A DNA stretch of 64,000 nucleotides from the NCBI RefSeq assembly GCF_025699485.1, contig NZ_JANUXN010000002.1, forward strand, positions 1 to 64,000. Reading direction: 5' to 3'. The translations under genes and the position numbers were made by a program. Within the stretch, counting starts at the first letter, position 1; every line of letters begins with the position of its first letter. The notes beneath the pieces were generated by a model. The model was not told the DNA's origin, made no database searches, and saw only the letters and a program-made list of their open reading frames with translations. Shown piece after piece: positions 60,067 to 64,000 of this stretch. This DNA comes from Thauera carbonicopians (lineage in GTDB: Bacteria > Pseudomonadota > Gammaproteobacteria > Burkholderiales > Rhodocyclaceae).

Positions 60067-60968
60067 TGAACGGTTTCATCGACATGCACCGCGAGCGCTT
60101 CGGGGTCGAGCCGATCTGCAAGGTGCTGCAGGTTGCCCCGTCGGCCTATCGGCGCGCGGTGGCGCACCGGCGCGATCCGGCTTTGCGCTGTGCGCGAGCC
60201 CGCCGCGACGAGGTGCTGGAAGGTCACATCGAGCGGGTCTGGCAGGCGAATCTGCAGGTGCATGGGGCGCGCAAGGTGTGGCGGCAGTTGCGCCGCGAAG
60301 GCCTCGAGGTCGCCCGTTGTACCATCGAACGACTGATGCGGACCAAAGGGCTGCGCGGCGCCATGCGCGGCAAGGCAATTCGGACCACCCGTGCCGATCC
60401 GGCTGCACCTTGTCCGCTCGATCGCGTCAATCGGCAGTTCGCTGCGCAGCGCCCCAACCAGCTTTGGGTCTCCGACTTCACCTATGTCTCGACCTGGCAG
60501 GGTTTCGGGTACGTCGCCTTCATCATCGACGTCTTCGCTCGCTACATCGTAGGCTGGCGCGTCAGTCGGTCCATGCATACGGAGTTTGTCCTCGATGCGC
60601 TGGAACAGGCCCTTTGGGCGCGCCAACCCGAACGTAATGCTTTGATTCATCATAGCGACCGCGGCTCGCAGTACGTCTCGATCCGCTACAGCGAGCGATT
60701 GGCGGAAGCCGGTATCGAGCCCTCGGTCGGCAGTCGGGGCGACAGCTACGACAACGCGCTGGCCGAGACCATCAACGGGCTGTACAAGGCAGAAGTAATC
60801 CACCGGCGCGGCCCCTGGAAAAGCGTCGAAGCGGTCGAACTGGCCACCCTCGAATGGGTCTCCTGGTTCAACCACCACCGGTTGCTTGAGCCAATCGGCT
60901 ACCTTCCTCCAGCCGAGGCTGAGGCAAACTATTACCGCAGTCAAACTGGGCAGGCCGTTCCTGCCTGA
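60063..60968 (+). CDS. IS3-family transposase OrfB (DDE integrase)
   Basis: A 301-residue transposase with the HTH_21 region ([15 protein letters not shown]) and a complete rve catalytic core: Asp in [12 protein letters not shown], Asp in [12 protein letters not shown] and Glu in [17 protein letters not shown]. It is intact to its stop. The start is GTG 60063 or ATG 60066, overlapping the orfA stop; expression normally needs a -1 frameshift from orfA. Confidence 0.92.
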   Translation: MMNGFIDMHRERFGVEPICKVLQVAPSAYRRAVAHRRDPALRCARARRDEVLEGHIERVWQANLQVHGARKVWRQLRREGLEVARCTIERLMRTKGLRGAMRGKAIRTTRADPAAPCPLDRVNRQFAAQRPNQLWVSDFTYVSTWQGFGYVAFIIDVFARYIVGWRVSRSMHTEFVLDALEQALWARQPERNALIHHSDRGSQYVSIRYSERLAEAGIEPSVGSRGDSYDNALAETINGLYKAEVIHRRGPWKSVEAVELATLEWVSWFNHHRLLEPIGYLPPAEAEANYYRSQTGQAVPA

Positions 60969-61042
60969 CTCAAACAAAACGGCCTCCGCGAATCCCGGGG
61001 CGATTCAGGCTGTTAATTGTCATATGCATGCGTCAAAGACTC

Positions 61043-61070
61043 TTGCGTCACCACAGAACTCTGCTAACAT
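61043..61070 (+). promoter_or_regulatory. Candidate promoter for the AT-rich exported-protein genes
   Basis: TTGCGT (61043-61048), a 16-base spacer and TAACAT (61065-61070) lie 36 bases upstream of the ATG at 61107, within AT-rich DNA just outside the insertion sequence. The consensus match is moderate. Confidence 0.3.
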
Positions 61071-61076
61071 ACAAAT

Positions 61077-61095
61077 GCAATTAATTATCATTCTC
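61077..61095. promoter_or_regulatory. Fur-box-like site before the 61107 gene
   Basis: The minus-strand reading GAGAATGATAATTAATTGC matches the 19-base Fur consensus at 14 positions. It lies between the candidate -10 and the ribosome-binding GTGGAGG, so Fur binding would block transcription. This suggests iron-repressed expression of the downstream gene or genes. Confidence 0.5.
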
Positions 61096-61106
61096 GTGGA
61101 GGATGC

Positions 61107-61598
61107 ATGACCAGTCAACTCATCAGAAGATCACTCCCCATTCTACTGATCTGCTTAGGAACTAGCGGCTATGCATCCGCAGAGCAGGTAATTTCCCCTA
61201 CATGGAACATGTGGATGTTCTCAAGGGCCAACTGCATCAACAATGAAACTATTTCCTTTGAATATGCTTTGAACGAGTACTGGCAAATGGAAATAATGTC
61301 TTCCCACTTCAACTTTGAAGCCGGGGAAGGCAGCCCTTCAGAGCTATTTTTCTTTGAGCCTTCGACAGTGACATATCGAGCAGCGGCCGTGAACTGGGGG
61401 GGAGGCCTTTTTGGTTACTGGGAAGTTCTTGGGTGGCATGGATTAGGTCCCGCATGGGGAACAATATTGGATGAAGCATATCAACTAATCGGCCAAAATT
61501 GCCCACATGATAACTTTAGCTGGAGCTTTACAGGCGGAGGTCACGAAATTCATTATGTTGGCCAATGCAAAGTTACATACACCGATTCGTGCTGGTAA
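61107..61598 (+). CDS. Exported protein of unknown family, AT-rich
   Basis: A 163-residue protein with a clear signal peptide (about 1-25, ending SGYASA). The mature part is rich in Trp, Tyr, Phe and Gly with four cysteines, which could form two disulfides. I do not recognise it. The gene is much more AT-rich than the window average, with codon use to match, and follows directly after the insertion sequence, which points to recent transfer. GTGGAGG precedes the ATG. A Fur-box-like site lies upstream. Confidence 0.65.
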   Translation: MTSQLIRRSLPILLICLGTSGYASAEQVISPTWNMWMFSRANCINNETISFEYALNEYWQMEIMSSHFNFEAGEGSPSELFFFEPSTVTYRAAAVNWGGGLFGYWEVLGWHGLGPAWGTILDEAYQLIGQNCPHDNFSWSFTGGGHEIHYVGQCKVTYTDSCW

Positions 61599-61614
61599 AA
61601 CCGGTAAAATCATC

Positions 61615-62340
61615 ATGGAAAAATACTCGATGTCGCGAAAAGTTGCTATCAGTTTATTTATAATGCATCCATTTTTCGTCACTCAAGCCGAAATAGAAAC
61701 AGAATTCCTCCCCCCTTCGCAGATCAAACCCCCAACAAGCATAAGCGCTGCTGCGCAAGAAGAGTTCAATAAAAGAATAAAGCTACAAATACAGAACCAA
61801 AAAAGAGAAAAAGAGCAGCGCCCGGACCCAGAATCAGTTTTGTCAATTCAGCAGATCCCTGTCAGAATGGGGAATTTCACATCACTACCAAATGTTGCGG
61901 AAAAGTTATTACACCTTCCAGACACGGCTTTTACGACAAAATCACCTTCCGTAAATATCGCTGACATATCTAAAACTGCCCTTCGCGAGTGCGAACTACT
62001 TAAGTCCCTTCCAATCGGCGGCGAGCTAAAGGACTCGGTCACAGGCAATGGAAAGTTTTTTTATTGTAACTCCATCGGGGTCGTAAGCCTGGAAGAGTCA
62101 TTGCTATATTCGAACCGTCATGTAGACACAGTAAACACTCTTGCCGTAAATGCAAAAATAATTATTGGTGGAATTAGGCGGGGCGCCATCGTTTCACGAA
62201 TTCGCAATGAATCAGGCGATGATGGGGTCACTCGGATCCAATGGCGCAGTGGTGAAAAAAATATGGTAATTCGTGCCCAAGGATTCGACGACAAAATAGC
62301 TCAGCATGTAGAGCATATAGTTGCCACCTTCCCGGACTGA
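61615..62340 (+). CDS. Exported protein of unknown family, AT-rich
   Basis: A 241-residue protein with a probable signal peptide (about 1-25, ending VTQA). A Pro/Gln/Lys-rich charged region (about 30-80) precedes a mixed domain with two cysteines (in RECELL and FFYCNS). I do not recognise it. ATG at 61615 is chosen; ATG at 61630 also gives a signal peptide. It begins 16 bases after the previous gene and shares its AT-rich composition, so the two probably form one operon. Confidence 0.6.
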   Translation: MEKYSMSRKVAISLFIMHPFFVTQAEIETEFLPPSQIKPPTSISAAAQEEFNKRIKLQIQNQKREKEQRPDPESVLSIQQIPVRMGNFTSLPNVAEKLLHLPDTAFTTKSPSVNIADISKTALRECELLKSLPIGGELKDSVTGNGKFFYCNSIGVVSLEESLLYSNRHVDTVNTLAVNAKIIIGGIRRGAIVSRIRNESGDDGVTRIQWRSGEKNMVIRAQGFDDKIAQHVEHIVATFPD

Positions 62341-62343
62341 CCC

Positions 62344-62384
62344 AAGGCGCGGAACATCTAGCACCGCAAGATGTTCCGCGCTTT
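62344..62384 (+). terminator. Terminator after the AT-rich pair
   Basis: Thirteen-base perfect arms GCGCGGAACATCT (62347-62359) and AGATGTTCCGCGC (62369-62381) with a 9-base loop, followed by TTTACC. It closes the AT-rich unit. Confidence 0.75.
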
Positions 62385-62465
62385 ACCTGAGTTCGTTAAA
62401 TGACCATCCAGCTTCATATCGAACTCTGCGTTCATGACTACAAGCGAACTCGTTGCTCCTGCAGC

Positions 62466-62494
62466 CGCGTGACGGAATGCACATTCCGTCCGCG
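62466..62494. promoter_or_regulatory. Long palindrome upstream of the PhnD-like gene
   Basis: GACGGAATG (62471-62479) and CATTCCGTC (62482-62490) are perfect 9-base arms around CA, extended by CGCG on both sides after one mismatch. It lies about 70 bases before the 62561 start in the otherwise empty stretch 62386-62560. It could be an operator or an RNA hairpin. Confidence 0.4.
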
Positions 62495-62560
62495 GCCATG
62501 GCTGCGATCATGGGCGATCCGTTCCAGGCCAATGATTCCCACTCCAGGTACCGGCTGCGC

Positions 62561-63403
62561 ATGAAAACTCCTTCGTTTCGCCATCTCGTCCCGTCGCTCG
62601 CAATCCTTGCGGCAATCTCCCTGGGCCCCCTGCCGGCCGTGGCACAGGAGGTGAAGCCGATTGCGCTGGCCGTCAGCGAAGGCACCTCGGGCGGTATCGA
62701 TGCTGCGGCAGGCCGCAAGAAATACGCGCCGATGGCGGACCGCCTGTCGGCCGCGCTCGGCAGGAAGGTCGAAGTCGTTTTCGTGCGCGAATTCGCCGAG
62801 CTGGAAAAGGGCATGAAGGATGGCCGTTTCGATTTCGTCGTTGCCCGTCCGTCCGACTATCCGGCGCGCGGCCTGCGCGACTACGGCTACCAGTACGTCG
62901 CCAATGCCGAGCCCGAGGGGCATTGCATGCTGGCCGTGCCAGCCGGTTCGCCGATCCGGACGCTCGCGCAACTGCGCGGCAAGACCTTCGTGCTGCCGGA
63001 GGAAGTCGCCTACATGACGCGCTTCTGCCGTGCCGAATTGCGCGACAAGGGCATCGACCTGGCGAAGGAGAAGGTTTTCTACGTGCGAGAACAGGGCGCG
63101 ATCCCGTTCGGCCTGGAAAACGGCATCGTCGATGTCGGCGGCATGGCGTCCTATTCCGGGGCGATCCGCCAGTGGCGGGAGAAGGGACACCGCGTGCTGC
63201 ACGAATCGGTCGGTCAACCCTACATGCCCGTCGTCGCCGGCCCCCGGGTATCGGCCGAGGCGCTGGATTCGGCGCGTGTGACGCTGCTCGGGCTGTCTGC
63301 GGACGAACAGGGCAGGGCTTTCCTGCGCCAACTCGGGATCGACGGCTTCGCTGCAGACGGTGAAGATCGCCTGCGTGCCTTGCTGGAATGGTTGGGGGTT
63401 TGA
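62561..63403 (+). CDS. PhnD-like phosphate/phosphonate ABC-type substrate-binding protein
   Basis: A 280-residue exported protein: signal peptide (about 1-26, ending AVAQ), then a periplasmic-binding fold with IALAVSEGTSGG, YAPMADRLSAALGRKVEVVFV, FDFVVARPSDYPARG and RGKTFVLPEE. This is the PhnD/phosphonate-binding-like group, many of which stand alone without transporter genes and serve as sensors or have unknown ligands. No ABC permease or ATPase is seen nearby. The start MKTPSF at 62561 gives a normal signal peptide. Confidence 0.82.
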   Translation: MKTPSFRHLVPSLAILAAISLGPLPAVAQEVKPIALAVSEGTSGGIDAAAGRKKYAPMADRLSAALGRKVEVVFVREFAELEKGMKDGRFDFVVARPSDYPARGLRDYGYQYVANAEPEGHCMLAVPAGSPIRTLAQLRGKTFVLPEEVAYMTRFCRAELRDKGIDLAKEKVFYVREQGAIPFGLENGIVDVGGMASYSGAIRQWREKGHRVLHESVGQPYMPVVAGPRVSAEALDSARVTLLGLSADEQGRAFLRQLGIDGFAADGEDRLRALLEWLGV

Positions 63404-63421
63404 GTCGGGTTTCTCTTTTTC

Positions 63422-64000
63422 ATGAACTGGTCTTTCACACAACGCGCGCAGATATTCCGCCTTGCCGAGGCGGGTGGGCTGACGCCGGCACAACTTGCGC
63501 GGGCGGCGGCCTGCGGACCCTTGCAGCCTGAGCCTGACGAGTGGCGGCGGATGCTCGACCGTTTGCTGGCTTTCGGCGGTGCCTTGCTGCTGGGGGCCGG
63601 CGTGGTGTTCTTCTTCGCCTGGAACTGGGATGCACTGCATCGCTTCGCCAAGTTCGGCCTGGCGGCTGCGGCCTTGCTGGCTTGCGGAGCCACGGCCTTG
63701 TGGGCGACGCCGCGCGGGATCGCGTTCCGGGCGGCGCTGTTCGGCGCCTGCATTGCCACCGGCGCACTGCTGGCGCTGATCGGCCAGACTTACCAGACCG
63801 GCGCGGACGTGTGGGAGCTGTTCGCGGCCTGGGCGGCGCTGATGCTGCCTTTCGTGCTGCTGTCGCGTTCGTCGGCCAGCTGGACGCTGTGGCTGGCGGT
63901 GGCGAACATGGCCTTGCTGCGCGCCCTCTCGCAGACTGGGTCGATGGGCCTCTGGGGCTATCTCGACGGCGTGTTCGGCCTGTATTCGCTGCTGCTGGTG
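63422..64000 (+). CDS. DUF2157 membrane protein (partial, runs off the window)
   Basis: The first 193 codons are present. The N terminus is a short soluble region (MNWSFTQRAQIFRLAEAG) and then repeated hydrophobic segments begin around residue 47. The GALLALIGQTYQTGADVWELF segment is typical of DUF2157 proteins, which are integral membrane proteins of unknown function often followed by a GDYXXLXY-motif protein. ATG at 63422. Confidence 0.85.
   Translation, partial: MNWSFTQRAQIFRLAEAGGLTPAQLARAAACGPLQPEPDEWRRMLDRLLAFGGALLLGAGVVFFFAWNWDALHRFAKFGLAAAALLACGATALWATPRGIAFRAALFGACIATGALLALIGQTYQTGADVWELFAAWAALMLPFVLLSRSSASWTLWLAVANMALLRALSQTGSMGLWGYLDGVFGLYSLLLV

Larger units (their letters stand above)
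59691..61007 (+). mobile_element. IS3-family insertion sequence with 3-bp target duplication
   Basis: The 1317-bp element has terminal inverted repeats beginning TGAATCGCCCCGGG at both ends; the next dozen bases are partly matched (TTTGAGGAGGC and TTCGCGGAGGC). It starts TG and ends CA and is flanked by the direct repeat GGC (59688-59690 and 61008-61010), as expected for IS3 transposition. It contains a frameshifted orfA and an intact orfB. The preserved duplication suggests a fairly recent insertion. Confidence 0.88.

Overview
The window is about 64 kb of GC-rich chromosome (roughly two thirds G+C by eye) from a betaproteobacterium, most likely a Rhodocyclales/Zoogloeaceae member (Azoarcus, Aromatoleum or Thauera type). 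The basis is protein character and gene order: pepA-holC-valS facing lptFG, rpsP-rimM-trmD-rplS, ilvBHC with pssA-leuA, and a perM-hda-HAD-pcnB-folK-dNK-panB-panC run facing purM. No rRNA, tRNA or CRISPR array was recognised.

Layout. 0-2 kb: the end of an aldehyde dehydrogenase, a DUF779 protein, a short AcoR-type sigma-54 activator and a small membrane protein. 2-6.5 kb: moaC, bepA, tusA, a decayed pirin relic and a coiled-coil lipoprotein. 6.7-14.7 kb: valS, a hypothetical gene, holC and pepA (minus strand) diverge from lptF-lptG. 14.7-17 kb: the ribosomal/tRNA-modification operon rpsP-rimM-trmD-rplS. 17-20 kb: a large unknown protein, a WrbA-like flavoprotein and DUF2069. 20-34.5 kb: pssA-leuA and ilvB-ilvH-ilvC lie on the same strand but are separated by about 9 kb of accessory genes. 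These are a HIT protein, an isochorismatase with a divergent LysR regulator, an Ada protein lacking most of its zinc ligands, a FecI-FecR-TonB receptor system and an RHH/PIN toxin-antitoxin pair.

34.6-43.5 kb: an RDD protein; a P2-type cation ATPase whose stop codon overlaps the start of a TIR domain-pterin carbinolamine dehydratase (PCD) fusion; a Fur-family regulator; a DUF1624 membrane protein with a Fur/Zur-like palindrome at its start; and pepN. 43.6-52.7 kb: a CBS-domain protein, then the long minus-strand pan/fol/pcnB/hda/perM run facing purM. 52.8-59.6 kb: a small membrane protein, a tandem pair of trypsin-like protease/TPR proteins (the first with the whole catalytic triad replaced), RidA and a type II NADH dehydrogenase. 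59.7-61 kb: an IS3-family element with a GGC target duplication and a frameshifted orfA. 61-62.4 kb: two AT-rich genes for exported proteins of unknown family, preceded by a Fur-box-like site. 62.5-64 kb: a PhnD-like binding protein and the start of a DUF2157 membrane protein.

The most unusual content is the TIR-PCD fusion translationally coupled to a P-type ATPase, the active/pseudo-protease TPR pair, the zinc-site-degenerate Ada, the broken ilv-leu cluster and the AT-rich exported pair beside the insertion sequence.
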